Shown here: positions 48,065 to 56,729 of the stretch, piece after piece | How positions within the stretch are numbered: the stretch's first letter is position 1 | How the letters are laid out: the number at the start of each line of letters is the position of its first letter | Assembly (NCBI RefSeq): GCF_037325665.1 | Contig: NC_090245.1 | Span: 108,963,996 to 109,027,995 of the forward strand | Length of the DNA: 64,000 bases | Direction of reading: 5' to 3' | Source: Littorina saxatilis | Lineage: Eukaryota; Mollusca; Gastropoda; Littorinimorpha; Littorinidae | Made by a program: the position numbers and the translations under genes | The notes under the pieces: model-generated | Database searches by the model: none | Seen by the model: the letters and a program-made list of their open reading frames with translations, nothing else | What the model was told of the DNA's origin: nothing

Positions 48065-48286
48065 TAGTCTAAAGGGCACAGAAAAGGAAACACGTTGGTC
48101 CTACCTGCCAGTACACTTGAGAGCATACGACCCATTGTAGGCATCAGACGACCGTGCTATGCTGAATCCTACCGCCTTCCAGTGCCCACTTAACGGAGAT
48201 TCGAACCCTGGGTTCTGTACCAGGTTTTCCTGCGCGCACCATGAGTTCACTGCAAAGGTAAGAAATATCGACACTTTGTACCACAT
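27861..48286 (-). CDS. GH10 endo-1,4-beta-xylanase-like gene, copy 1 (12 exons)
   Basis: Joining 12 exons with GT-AG borders and consistent phase gives about 567 residues plus an unidentified last exon. Residues 1-19 read as a signal peptide if the ATG at 48286 is used. About residues 20-165 form a CBM4/9-like carbohydrate-binding domain ([10 protein letters not shown] ... [10 protein letters not shown] ... [10 protein letters not shown]). From about residue 180 there is a GH10 barrel: [31 protein letters not shown] (acid/base E338), VTELDV (nucleophile E439) and [10 protein letters not shown]. The family cleaves internal xylan bonds with retention; snail relatives are secreted digestive enzymes, so a role in plant or algal cell-wall digestion is inferred. 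All exons are open. A paralogue lies upstream in the same orientation. Confidence 0.9.
28394..28802. mobile_element. MITE-like 409-bp unit with 25-bp inverted ends
   Basis: GGTTAGTCTCCAGAGCTGTG at 28394 and its reverse complement ending at 28802 match over 25 bp with one mismatch. The interior is non-coding. No clear target duplication was found, so it may be an old MITE or a simple inverted repeat in intron 11 of GH10 copy 1. Confidence 0.5.
29101..29316 (-). CDS. GH10 copy 1 exon 11: catalytic nucleophile
   Basis: It encodes [20 protein letters not shown], then [20 protein letters not shown] and [20 protein letters not shown]. The Glu of VTELDV is the predicted nucleophile, and WGFWD is the conserved last strand. 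The acceptor is TCATTGGCAG and the donor CTCACT|GTAAGG. Confidence 0.94.
29868..30940 (-). repeat. 16-bp minisatellite at the exon 10 donor, split by a MITE
   Basis: The minus-strand unit ACTGGTCAGTGTGGAT occurs about four times at 30873-30940 and three more times at about 29868-29914. The MITE at 29917-30870 separates the two blocks. Each unit carries a copy of CTG|GTCAGT, the exon 10 donor. Confidence 0.85.
29917..30870. mobile_element. DNA transposon-derived MITE with TA duplication and repeated head
   Basis: The ends are GGGGAGACCGGGGCTAGTCC and the reverse complement, flanked by TA at 29915-29916 and 30871-30872. The same head, again preceded by TA, recurs at 30296 and continues with a near-identical 170 bp. 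The unit is therefore either one copy inserted in another or a partial tandem copy. GGCGGACTTGCCCC motifs recur inside. There is no ORF. A TA target fits Tc1/mariner-like or IS4EU-like groups; the superfamily is not settled. Confidence 0.85.
30932..31039 (-). CDS. GH10 copy 1 exon 10
   Basis: It encodes [20 protein letters not shown] then [16 protein letters not shown]; the GLQGHF block is the conserved GH10 strand with the active-site His. The donor is ATACTG|GTCAGT, which also lies inside a 16-bp minisatellite, so near-identical donors follow in the intron. Confidence 0.9.
31298..31469 (-). CDS. GH10 copy 1 exon 9: catalytic acid/base
   Basis: It encodes [20 protein letters not shown], then [20 protein letters not shown] and [16 protein letters not shown]. 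The Glu of WDVINE is the predicted general acid/base, and LMLNDFN matches the LYYNDYN strand of GH10. The acceptor is AATCTGTCAG and the donor GCGGAT|GTGAGC. It is 172 bp, as in copy 2. Confidence 0.93.
31749..32050 (+). mobile_element. Full-length tRNA-derived SINE
   Basis: The head at about 31750-31822 is tRNA-like, with an A box (TGGCCTAGTGG) and B box (GGTTCGAACCC), the internal RNA polymerase III promoter. The body ends with CCGCCCTGATATGGCCCTTC, GGGCGTTAAGC and an (AAAC)n tail. The insertion is bounded by a perfect 13-bp duplication ACTTCTTAAAAAG at 31736-31748 and 32051-32063. It sits in intron 8 of GH10 copy 1, antisense to the gene. Confidence 0.95.
32096..33551. mobile_element. Non-autonomous hAT-like element, about 1.46 kb
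   Basis: The left end CAGAGACTATAGAGTATACA and the right end, its reverse complement with two differences, give inverted repeats of about 32 bp starting CAGAG. The flanks share ATAATACC (8 bp if the leading C is counted as part of the duplication). CAG-type ends with an 8-bp target are characteristic of hAT. There is no transposase; the middle holds long CT and CA microsatellites. It lies in intron 8 of GH10 copy 1. Confidence 0.75.
32800..32990. repeat. (CT)n then (CA)n microsatellites
   Basis: (CT)n runs from about 32800 to 32887, and (CA)n from about 32911 to 32990. They give spurious Leu-Ser and Thr-His reading frames in several phases. Confidence 0.97.
33735..33815. repeat. Short tandem of TGACGTCAC-type units beside exon 8
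   Basis: ACGTCACAGCCCGTG is repeated about three times, with two full TGACGTCA palindromes (the consensus CRE half-site pair). The matching position in copy 2 (about 63440-63465) also carries TGACGTCA and ATGACGTCAT. The sites lie in an intron; any regulatory role is a guess. Confidence 0.6.
33823..33960 (-). CDS. GH10 copy 1 exon 8
   Basis: It encodes [20 protein letters not shown], then [20 protein letters not shown] and NITKGK. The HNLFW block is the substrate-binding strand usually written HTLVW in bacterial GH10. The donor is GGAAA|GTGAGT. Its homologue in copy 2 (63473-63610) has the same length, 138 bp. Confidence 0.92.
33970..34820. other. Intron 7 of GH10 copy 1, nothing distinctive
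   Basis: It contains two poly-C runs (about 34181-34194 and 34250-34264). No mobile element or conserved ORF was recognised. Confidence 0.5.
34826..34881 (-). CDS. GH10 copy 1 exon 7 (56 bp)
   Basis: It encodes [19 protein letters not shown] between acceptor TTGTTCCAG and donor AGAAGGG|GTGAGT. It enters in phase 0 and leaves in phase 2. This helix precedes the RAHNLFWG strand of GH10. Confidence 0.85.
34994..35305. repeat. CA/CATA microsatellites flanking the duplicated exon 6 piece
   Basis: CA-rich runs cover 34994-35066 and 35138-35305, the second with (CATA)n at its centre. Together they bracket the partial exon copy at 35083-35130. Confidence 0.95.
35083..35130 (-). pseudogene. Partial duplicate of GH10 exon 6
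   Basis: The minus-strand translation [17 protein letters not shown] repeats the end of exon 6 with a few changes and keeps the GCT|GTGAGG donor. It lacks the first two thirds of the exon and any acceptor, being joined directly to a GT/CA microsatellite. It is probably not spliced in, and would be out of frame as an extra exon without an acceptor. Confidence 0.85.
35311..35466 (-). CDS. GH10 copy 1 exon 6
   Basis: It encodes [20 protein letters not shown], then [20 protein letters not shown] and KWKFDKGTA, a conserved GH10 N-terminal block. The acceptor is GTTCTGTCAG and the donor CACTGCT|GTGAGT. A shortened duplicate of its 3' part lies at 35083-35130. Confidence 0.9.
35734..35779 (-). CDS. 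GH10 copy 1 exon 5 (46 bp)
   Basis: This short exon encodes [15 protein letters not shown] between acceptor ATGTTGCAG and donor GTTAAG|GTAGGC. It enters in phase 2 and leaves in phase 0, linking exon 4 to exon 6 without a break. Confidence 0.82.
36049..36205 (-). CDS. GH10 copy 1 exon 4: end of CBM and linker to GH10
   Basis: The acceptor lies at the edge of a GT microsatellite (TGTGTAG|CACTG). It encodes [29 protein letters not shown] and then [15 protein letters not shown], the usual start of the GH10 domain. The donor is TTCCG|GTGACA. Confidence 0.88.
36208..36522. repeat. Interrupted CA microsatellite in intron 3
   Basis: This is about 315 bp of CA with CAGA and CATA interruptions. It abuts the acceptor of GH10 exon 4 and supplies its polypyrimidine/GT-rich context. 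The long valine/cysteine reading frames here are artefacts. Confidence 0.96.
36670..37612. repeat. 59-bp minisatellite, about 16 units
   Basis: The unit begins CATAGGGCCAGCTTTATGAG and ends CTCGCTGCATTCCCTTCC, with length variants (ATTCGTCTTCC) and GATGG/GAGGG alternatives. It lies in intron 3 of GH10 copy 1. Confidence 0.95.
37640..37935 (-). repeat. About 81-bp unit, three copies, with a tRNA-like A box
   Basis: The plus-strand motif GCGTGAGAGACAAG recurs at about 37717, 37798 and 37880. On the minus strand each unit reads GGGTGGCAAATGGTTAGACT with an A-box-like start, followed by a GGGGTCGGGG segment where a B box would be expected. It may be a tandemly amplified half of a tRNA-derived SINE. 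Confidence 0.65.
38088..38263. repeat. (CAGA)n/(CAAA)n tetranucleotide repeat
   Basis: These are tandem CAGA units with CAAA and GAGA variants in intron 3 of GH10 copy 1. All six frames stay nearly open, giving RQTD-type artefact peptides. Confidence 0.96.
38406..38501 (-). CDS. GH10 copy 1 exon 3: carbohydrate-binding domain
   Basis: The acceptor is TTGTTTAG and the donor ACACGAG|GTGACC. It encodes [20 protein letters not shown] then [12 protein letters not shown]. It has phase 1 at both ends. Confidence 0.85.
38817..38890. repeat. GT microsatellite with TCAC interruptions
   Basis: A (GT)n run is broken by two TCAC insertions that each create a CACGTG hexamer, in intron 2 of GH10 copy 1. 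Confidence 0.9.
39014..39168 (-). CDS. GH10 copy 1 exon 2: carbohydrate-binding domain
   Basis: The acceptor is GGATTACAG and the donor ACAACG|GTATGC. It encodes [20 protein letters not shown], then [17 protein letters not shown] and [10 protein letters not shown], a beta-sandwich segment. It enters in phase 2 and leaves in phase 1. Confidence 0.88.
39394..47828. repeat. 76-bp satellite array, about 111 units (8.4 kb)
   Basis: The unit begins TTTGATGAAGCTCCTTGTCT and ends ATGTCACGTGGGACAG. Units are almost identical. Variable sites are ATGTG/GTGTG after TTGTCT, and TTTTATA/TTCTATA/TTTCATA a few bases later; one shortened unit lies near 39721. The array fills most of intron 1 of GH10 copy 1. 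Each unit carries one CACGTG E-box palindrome. High homogeneity implies recent amplification or ongoing homogenisation. There are no spacers, so it is a plain tandem satellite. Confidence 0.98.
47979..48062. repeat. (GT)n microsatellite next to GH10 exon 1
   Basis: This is an uninterrupted GT run of about 82 bp just downstream (minus strand) of the exon 1 donor. Confidence 0.97.
48105..48286 (-). CDS. GH10 copy 1 exon 1: start of carbohydrate-binding domain
   Basis: From the ATG at 48286 the frame gives [20 protein letters not shown], a plausible signal peptide with cleavage after CA, followed by [10 protein letters not shown]. The donor is GGCAG|GTAGGA. There is a second possibility: a good acceptor TTTCTTACCTTTGCAG ends at 48250, so the exon may start at 48249 and a separate leader exon may lie upstream. 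The sequence alone does not decide. Confidence 0.8.
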
Positions 48287-48844
48287 CTTTAAAATGCTCA
48301 GCTCCTGGCAACAGGGTTTCTCTACGCTAGTGATCTAATTGTTCGTCGCTTCTCGGTTGTTTTCGAAAGACAAAACTCTTTCGTTTTCCTGTTGTAGAGC
48401 TACCAGTAGTTGAATGCAATTCGCGATTGTGATTTAAAACTACTGCTGATGTATACTCTTCAACATTAAAAACGCGAAAGAAAGCAATGATTTGATCCCG
48501 AAATGTGAGTAATTGACCGGGAATAATGACACGCTAAGAATCTAACATAATTGTATTTGGGTTACAACGCAACAGGTTAACCATGCATTAGTGTTGGAAA
48601 GGTCTCTCGCCAAAGAGTCCCGAGAGCACTGTATACACGATCCAAATGGATCCTTTCTTGTCATTGTTGGCGAGAAAAATACAACTATTGTTGGTATCAT
48701 GTGTGGCTATACGTATTCACGCCTTTATTGTATTTACTAGATGCGATTGCAGTTTGTGTGTTTAAAAAAAATGTTAGGTGCACATTGTCACGAATACTGT
48801 CAGTCTGTGATTACAATTTCTTTTTTTTCTGACAGTGTATTACA

Positions 48845-48920
<76 letters not shown>

Positions 48921-49756
48921 CGATACTTGAACACAAAGTGGGATTAAATGTTGACTAAACTGCAGGGTTTCAAACAGACTAGAACATCGTGTGCACGTTA
49001 CTATTCTGAAAACAGTGTTGCAGCAACATTGTGTGCGTGAATGCGGGTCATACTGTGCATTTCTTGCGAGGTTTTGATAAATTAACTGCCTGGAATTCCC
49101 CTGGGAACAGAAAATTGTTGACTCAAAGAAGCCGGATTATCTACATAATTTGGAAACAGAGGATGATAACGTTTTACAGCATTCAATTACAAAACGAAAT
49201 ACTTACAAGAACTTGGAATTTTTGGTCTTTTACGTGGACGAACAAGATACACTACCTATATTCTGTTTTGCTTGTAAATAAGTGTTCCACTTAGTTTATT
49301 CTAATTATCATCATCAAAAATTACTCTTTGCATTTCTAATGAGGAAGAGTATATTGAACTAGTGCAACAGGTACTATAAGCATCTGTGTAATTACGCAAA
49401 TAGCCCAGGAAGAGTTCAAGCCGTATCTCAACTCCGTGTAACAGAAGGTCGCACCCTGTTACTCAAACTAGCGTTTGTCCCGTCAGTCAACGCGCCTCTG
49501 ATATTTTCGGTTGGTGCTTTCCACAGGGAGAAAGCAATCTGAATTCCCCAGCAATGGGACGACAAAGTATTAAAGTAATTGAATTAAATGCTTACAGAAA
49601 ATGTTGATATAGCAACACGAATTTGCAAATGTTACTCCAGGAAAATACGTTCAAGCTGTTGATTTGATAGCAAGAGAAAAACAGAGGGAGAAAAAGAGGA
49701 AGAGAGAGAGAGCGAGAGAGAGAGGGGGGGAGGCAGAAAGAGAGAGAGATTAATAT
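48287..49756. other. Region between the two GH10 copies
   Basis: This stretch would hold the promoter of copy 1, but no TATA or initiator context can be singled out. It contains a (GT)n run at 48848-48916 and a GA-rich run at 49696-49750. No other ORF of note was seen. Confidence 0.5.
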
Positions 49757-50022
49757 ATCGTGTCCTACATGCGTATGCTTAGGTTCTAAAGTGCCACATC
49801 GAAATCTTAAGTCGGATATGACGTCATCAATGACATTTATCGACCAAATTGAGAAAAAAAAGTATGGGGATATCATACACAGGAACGGTCATATGAAGTT
49901 TCATGAAAATCGGTTCAAAAGTCTTCTCTAAATCGCTCCCCACACACACACACACATTCACACATACACTCTCGTCTCGATTCCCCGTCTATGTTAAAAC
50001 GGTTAGTCAAAACTTGCCTGAA
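49757..50022 (-). mobile_element. Diverged head fragment of the MITE-like family at 3771-4563
   Basis: The minus strand begins CAAGTTTTGACTAA, continues with a GGGGAATCGAGACGAG block, a GT microsatellite, an AGCGATTTAGA block and TGATGACGTCATATCC, in the same order as at 3775-3990. It adjoins a terminal exon of GH10 copy 2. Confidence 0.75.
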
Positions 50023-50211
50023 CCTTAAAAACATTCTTCAGCTTATAAACATTTATTGCATCAAACATAAGTGTTTTTAATCGTGCAAAACAATAAAGAT
50101 GTGATGGAAACGATGCCTCGGTGTCAACACCAGGAGGTGGTGCAGCACGAGACAACCGCTTGGATAACCCTGACCCTGACCCTGCAGCAAATGCATGGTT
50201 TGCCTGGCTAC
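50003..50211 (-). CDS. GH10 copy 2 alternative terminal exon B
   Basis: The acceptor is CAGCACAG at 50213-50212. In the phase left by exon 12 the exon reads GSQANHAFAAGSGSGLSKRL, then SRAAPPPGVDTEA, and stays open past an AATAAA (50052-50057) to a TAA contributed by the neighbouring MITE fragment. Its 3' part is homologous to terminal exon A (50827-50924), including CGTGCTGCAC and GATGCAATAAATGTTTATAA. No domain is recognised. Confidence 0.6.
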
Positions 50212-50792
50212 CTGTGCTGTAGCGTGTGGAAAAATACAAAGCATAATTATGCATCTTTGGTGTGTGCAATCACCATTTCAATTGAAAGGTACAGTCCTAT
50301 TCGTGTAAAAAGGTGATCACACACACACCACCCTTGATCTGATCAGACTTTGCCAGTTTGGAGTGATTTGTGTGTTGGTGCGTATGTGGTTACGGTTGTG
50401 TGTCTGGGTGCGTTTGTGAATGTGTGGCTGTGTCTGTGCTGGTCTGTGTCTGTGCTGTGACGAAGTAACATTCATGTTGCTAGCTAATTGGAATGGCAAT
50501 GTTACGTACTTTTTGACTTTTACCGACGGGGACTTTCAGGTTACGCTGTGTCATGTATCCAATCTATTCTTCTCCGGGGACAAGTTTGAGTGCAGGCCTG
50601 GACGGATAGGGCCCACTCAAAATTATAACTGTAACTTTGACTGCGGTGTTTTTTGACGGTTGCAAGAACATGCACACACTTCAACCAAGGAGGAGGCACG
50701 TGGATACCGTCTATGAGTTATCACAAGTTGAGCCTGTCATGACCAGTGTGCACATTCGCTCAATACAAAAATAAATCTTCTGCTTATAAACA

Positions 50793-50798
50793 TTTATT
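50793..50798 (-). promoter_or_regulatory. Poly(A) signal of GH10 terminal exon A
   Basis: AATAAA on the minus strand lies 28 bp past the stop codon, within GATGCAATAAATGTTTATAA, which is shared with exon B. Confidence 0.6.
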
Positions 50799-50826
50799 GC
50801 ATCAAACAAATGTTTTTTTGCTCGTG

Positions 50827-50924
50827 TCATATTAACACTAGGAGGTTGTGCAGCACGTGACAACCGCATGTATGACCTTGGCGCGGCCTTGACAATGACC
50901 TTGAAGCCTGGCTCGTCTGGTGAC
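50827..50924 (-). CDS. GH10 copy 2 terminal exon A
   Basis: The acceptor is GCAGTGCAG. In phase with exon 12 it reads GHQTSQASRSLSRPRQGHTC, then GCHVLHNLLVLI and a stop at 50827-50829. A poly(A) signal AATAAA follows on the minus strand (50793-50798). It is closer to exon 12 than exon B and has its stop before the poly(A) signal, so it is the better candidate for the usual end. Confidence 0.6.
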
Positions 50925-50997
50925 CTGCACTGCAGCATGTGGAGGAGAAAAAAAGAGTATATGAATCATCCATGTATGAGATCGTTATTTGAAGTTA

Positions 50998-51655
50998 GAG
51001 CTAGTCACGTACACCACCCTAGGGTCTTTCTCGTGTAATGAAGTAATCACGTACACCACCCTAGGGTCTTTGTCGTGTAATGAAGTAATCACGTACACAA
51101 CCCTAGGGTCTTTGTCGTGTAATGAAGTAATCACGTACACCACCCTAGGGTCTTTGTCGTGTTATGAAGTAATCACGTACACCACCCTAGGGTCTATGTC
51201 GTGTTATGAAGTAATCACGTACACCACCCTAGGGTCTTTGTCGTGTTATGAAGTAATCACGTACACCACCCTAGGGTCTTTGTCGTGTAATGAAGTCATC
51301 ACGTACACCACCCTAGGGTCTTCGTCGTGTAATGAAGTAATCACGTACACCACCCTAGGGTCTTTCTCGTGTAATGAAGTAATCACGTACACCACCCTCG
51401 GGTCTTTGTTGTGTAATGAAGTAATCACGTACACCACCCTAGGGTCTATGTCGTGTAATGAAGTACACGTACACCACCCTAGGATCTTTGTCGTGTAATG
51501 AAGTAATCACGTACACCACCCTAGGATCTTTGTCGTGTAATGAAGTAATCACGTACACCACCCTAGGGTCTTTGTCGTGTAATGAAGTAATAACGTGCAC
51601 CACCCTAGGGTCTTTCTCGTGTAATGAAGTAATAGCGTACACCACCCTAGGGTGT
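50998..51655. repeat. 42-bp minisatellite, about 15 units
   Basis: The plus-strand unit is GTAATGAAGTAATCACGTAC followed by ACCACCCTAGGGTCTTTGTCGT. The length of 14 codons keeps both strands open and produces an artefact peptide (SCNEVITYTTLGSL). It lies in the last intron of GH10 copy 2. Confidence 0.95.
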
Positions 51656-51749
51656 GTCCAGGTTGGTGCGCGTTAGACGAGCACCCTCCCACATGGACAG
51701 ACACCAAAACTCAACCACCTAGCTGCTTCCTGCACAGTGGGATTTGGTT

Positions 51750-54700
51750 GTTGTTGTTGAATCAATGTCACAGATTTACAAGTGTTTGGTAAGGTCTACA
51801 TCATCTAGCATAATTGGTGTATCTGAAAACGTCTGCTCCGCAGATTCTAAGTCAACTTCCACTAAAGGGGCGTCGTCTTCAAGACTTGGACATGGTGTTG
51901 AGGTTAACTTGTCTACGCTGACTCCAAGGCAGTTATGTTAAAGGAAGTTAGTATTTTAATACAACTGTGCCGGAATCAATGCATAGAACTGACCTGTCAC
52001 GGTACTGAAAGACGTTGCTGTCAAGAAATGACAATTCCAAGTTTCATGGCACAATCGCTAAACTAGCAACAGTTACAATCCACAAAGGACTAAACGATGC
52101 ATATTGTTGTATGTCGTTGTTCTGCTGTGGCGGTAAAGGCAGATACGTTTGTGTTCTTTTCATGTTTTACTATCGCTAAAGAGAATTTTCATCCGACGTA
52201 TTGAGTAGCAGACGATGTATATTGTTGTCGTTAGGACTGACGATGCTCAAAATACCTATCTCCTCGTGTGGCCACCCGTAACGCTCCTCACAGATGCGGA
52301 GACAGGACTGCACAAAGAAATACACAGATGTTGAATGTGGCGTTTCTTCCACGTTTATGCGCAGCTACAGCCCAAAAACCTGTTTTCAACACATTTCATG
52401 TTTTAGCATCTCGTACACCAGTGTGTCAAAAAGAACGTATGCGTTTCGTATCGTTAAATGTTGGTGGATTGTTGTCAAAATTGAAATATCCAGAATTCAA
52501 CGAGCTGTTCTTGTGTAACGATATTATATGCCTGTCTGAAACCAAGCTAGATGATTTTGATTTCTGTGAAGTTGAAGGTTTTACTTGTTTTAAGAAAAAC
52601 AGATTGATATGTAAACGAAAGTCGGGTGGGGTTGCAGTTTATATCAGGGACGAGTTCTGTAAACACATTAAGATTGTAGAAGACATTAAATTAAAAATAA
52701 GAATTGAAGAAAGTGCCAACAGTAAATACAGGTTTGTGAACTTCCCAGTATTCCAAGATGGTATTTTTTATTGAGCTGTCTGAACATGTAGGTCAGCAGA
52801 TGATTGAAAGGTTATTGTTGTGTGTGGTATATATGCCACCAGAAGGCTCACCCTATGTCAGACCCAGTGCTTACCAAGAGTTAGAAGAAACACTATCATA
52901 TTTGAATGCAGAAAACGTTGTCATGATTGGAGATTTTAATGCTAGAAGTGGATATGCAAGAGACTATTTGGAAGACTGTGCTATTATGAATGAATTAACT
53001 GATGAAGTATCAACAGTGCAGATGATGGACATGTTTGGAATTATAAAAGAGAGGTGCTCAATGGACCATGTTATGAACAATTTTGGCCGCAGTTTTATTG
53101 ACTTTTGTATTAGTCAACAATTATTAGTAGTGAACGGCAGAATGGGAGAGGACGCAAGATTGGGTCGAGTAACTTGTAATAATGTGAGTTTGGTAGATTA
53201 TGTACTAGCTACGCCAAATGTTTTTCCGTCATTTTCAAAATTTCAAGTATGTGACTATAATGAATGTTTATCTGATGTCCATTGTCTTATATTTTTTGCC
53301 CTGTCAGGTATCCTAATGGACAATGAACACATTGAGAATGAAACTGAAAGCAATTATAACACTAGCAGTGTGTTGAAACCAATATGGAAAGTAGGAGCAA
53401 ATCAGAATTTTGTAGATGAAATTGATGATAATAAAGTATTATTAGTGGAAGGGATATTAGTTTCCCTAATTGGTAGCGTAGAGGATGTAACTCAGGACCA
53501 GATCGATAATGTAATGAAACAAATAGAAGGAATTCTATCCGAAGCTGCCAATAAATTGAACATGCTTAGAAAGAATAAGCAGAAGAAAAAAATAAATACA
53601 TGTAGCAGTAACGATGCACATAGCGGAGTTAAGAAAATTTGGTTTGATAAAGAATGTAAACAGACAAGAAGGAAATATAGAAAAATAAAGAGAAAATTTA
53701 AAGCCCAACCAAATAACAGAGAGATCATACAAGATAAGGCCCAAGCATTCAAGGATTATAAGGGAACACTGAGTAAAAGTTATAATAGTTATTTAAAGCA
53801 ACTACATAAGAAAATTCGAACAATGAAGTCTTCTGACCCCAGCAGTTATTGGAAATTGATAAGTGGATGTGACCAGCAGAAGAAACAAGCGATGCATGAT
53901 ATATCCCGTGAAGTATTTGTAAAACATTTTGAAAAACTTAGTAATGTATCTGAGCACGACTTGATTGATGTGCAAGATGATGTGCTTGATGACACAGACC
54001 TTATGAATGAACAATTGAATGTTGATATTACAAAGGAGGAGGTGATGATATGTGTAAACAATTTAAAGAATAACAAAGCTTGCGGATACGATGGTATTAT
54101 AAACGAGTTTTTGAAATATTCCTCACCAAAGCTATTAACTATTGTAACACGTGTATTTAACTTGATATTGCATACTGGGAAAATGCCTAAAGCTTGGACA
54201 GTGGGGTATATAAGCCCAATCTTTTAAAGGTAAAGGCTCAACAGCCGACCCTGATAATTATAGAGGAATCAGTGTACTAAGTTGTTTTGGAAAACTTTTT
54301 ACAAGTGTGATAAATAAAAGATTGCATGCATTTCTGGATGACAATTCTGTGATCGGCAACGAACAAGCTGGTTTCCGAAAAGGCCACTCTACTGTAGACC
54401 ACATTTTTGCACTACATTGTCTTATTGATATATTTTTACAACAAAAGAAAAAGTTATATTGTGCTTTCATTGATCTGCGTAAAGCTTTTGATTCTGTGCA
54501 ACGCAGTCTCCTGTGGCAGAAGCTGATGCAACGGAATATTAATGGTAAGGTATTGAATGTAATTAAGGACATGTATGATAAAGCAAAATTGTGCGTGAAG
54601 GTGAACAGTGTATTCTCCGAGACGTTCACCTCAAACATCGGGCTCCTTCAGGGCGAAAATTTATCACCGATTCTTTTCTCACTATTTTTAAAACGACCTG

Positions 54701-56377
54701 AAGCAGTTTTTGATTGAATATGATGTCAGCCTAGAGTTGCCCCTGAAAAGAGCCCAAGAAATAGATGTTGAACGCATTAATGACTATATGTATTTGTTCC
54801 TGTTAATATATGCTGATGATACTGCTATACTCGCCGAAACACCTGGAGAAATGCAAAAAGCCCTGGATGGACTAGATCGTTATTGTAAGAACTGGGGACT
54901 AAGCATAAATATTGAAAAGACAAAAATAGTTGTTTTTTCGCGGGGGAAAATACGGAATATCCCAATTTTTTCTTGAATGGAGTACCTGTCCAAGTAGTTT
55001 GGGACTATGTGTACTTAGGTGTACTATTTAATTATAATAACAAATTTCATAATGCCATGAAACGTCAATGTTTGATTGGTAACCGTGCAATGTTCTCGTT
55101 AATTCAAAAATGTAGAAAACTAAATTTACCAATTGATGTGCAATTGGATCTTTTTGAGAAGTGTGCACATCCAATTTTGCTGTATGGTTGTGAGGTGTGG
55201 GGATATGATTCATTAGACATATTGTCAAGGTTTCAATTGCGATTTAAAAAAATGCTTCTTGATGTATATAAAACTACACCCACCTGTATGGTTTACGGAG
55301 AGCTTGGTCGTTATCCAATTAGAATTGAGGTACAATGTCAGTTACTGGTTTATTGGTATAAACTGATGAAAGAAATGAACGATGGTGCGAATAAGATGTC
55401 TTGTTTAATGTTAAAACTACATTTGAAGTTGTACCATGTACAAAACGTTAAATTGCCCTGGTTGTCGCATGTCAATACTATGTTAAATAAGTTGGGTCTA
55501 TCATATTTATGGACAACTCAGAGTCTTGCCGTCTCAGGTTTTAAAAACGTTGTAAAACAAAGGCTAAGAGATCAATTCCTGCAGGAATGGAACACTGACG
55601 TGAATGCAAACAGCTTGTGTTTTAATTACAGAATATATAAAAAAGATTTTTGTCTGGAAAGGTATTTGCTTTGGTTGCCTAGGAAACTCCAAGTTAAACT
55701 AGCAAAATTTAGAACAAGCAATCATAAGTTGCCAATACATCAGCACAGATTTTTTAATGTTCCTAGAAATGAAAGATTGTGTGACATGTGCGATAAAAAT
55801 GAATTAGGTGATGAGTTTCACTATTTGTTCAGTTGTACCGACGAAAGTATAGTGTCTGAAAGAAGAAAATTAATTAGTCCTTATTACCGATCTCACCCAA
55901 ATTGTTTAAAATATGAACAGTTAATGAATTGTAAATCTAAGATAAAACTAATGAAGCTAGCAAGATTTGTAGCCCATGTTATGATTTTAGTATGTTAGCG
56001 TTATATCTAGTTTCTTTATTGGTATGTATATATATGTAATACATGCTTTTGTTTTGTGTTTTTACAAAAGATGCATGGCATAATGGTATTGCCAATTTAT
56101 TTCGGCTGTATATTATCGTTGTCCGCTTAATGTATACATATTATCTGCCTGATTTCTTACCTGATTTTGTTAAACCTATTTTTCTTTTTGTTTGCATGTA
56201 TGGAAGTGTATATTGCCAATTTAATTTGGTTGTATAGTATTGTTGTATTTGTCCGCTCAATTTGTATACATATATTAACTGTCTGATTTGTTACCTTTTT
56301 TGTTAAAGTTATATCTTTGTTTCAAAGCCCTCTGGGCCCAAAACAATAAAATACTTGACTTGACTTGACTTGACTTG
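51750..56377 (+). mobile_element. Near full-length LINE without RNase H
   Basis: An AP-endonuclease region (from about 52440), RT and a zinc-knuckle-like C-terminus are present in order, then a 3' UTR with AATAAA (56344) and a (CTTGA)n tail ending at 56377. The left limit is uncertain; a Ser-rich frame at 51744-51941 may be part of its 5' region. A relative, also 5'-truncated, lies at 6836-8062. It sits in the last intron of GH10 copy 2, antisense. No target duplication was recognised. Confidence 0.85.
52437..55998 (+). pseudogene. LINE ORF2 (endonuclease, RT), about four frameshifts
   Basis: The endonuclease motifs are RFVSLNVGGLLSKL, CLSETKLDD, MIGDFNARSG and LSDVHCLIFF. The RT motifs are NNKACGYDGIINEF, ISPIF, NYRGISVLSCFGKL, AGFRKGHSTVDHI, FIDLRKAFDS and YADDTAIL, followed by a thumb and CDMCDKNELGDEFHYLFSC. 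Breaks lie near 52757, 54226, 54692 and 54966. Each falls in a run of T or A, and three are clearly one extra base. It is therefore either recently inactivated or affected by consensus errors in homopolymers. The clade is not fixed (CR1/L2/RTE region of the tree). Confidence 0.85.
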
Positions 56378-56419
56378 ACAAGGTTATGTCTGAAGAAGTC
56401 ATGTCAATAAGACATCACG

Positions 56420-56487
56420 AAGAAATGAACACACGCACGCACACACAAACACACACTCACACACACACACACACACGCACGCACACA

Positions 56488-56526
<39 letters not shown>

Positions 56527-56589
56527 ACACAGTGATACAGACACATTCACAGATAACACGATAATTTATAGCGAAGAAATGAACACACG

Positions 56590-56642
<53 letters not shown>

Positions 56643-56645
56643 ACC
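56420..56645. repeat. CA microsatellite containing a short duplicated block
   Basis: Two CA runs are each preceded by CGAAGAAATGAACACACGCA, so the run and its flank were duplicated together. Confidence 0.92.
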
Positions 56646-56729
56646 CGCTTTGTTTTCTCGACAAGTCTGTTATCAGTTGCAAGTAGCAAATTAGCGATAT
56701 TTCTTACCAGAAGAAACACCAATACTTAC

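Noticed and set aside
50989-51676. Repeat ORFs SCNEVITYTTLGSL on the plus strand and the matching minus-strand frames
   Set aside because: The 42-bp minisatellite stays open on both strands by its period alone.
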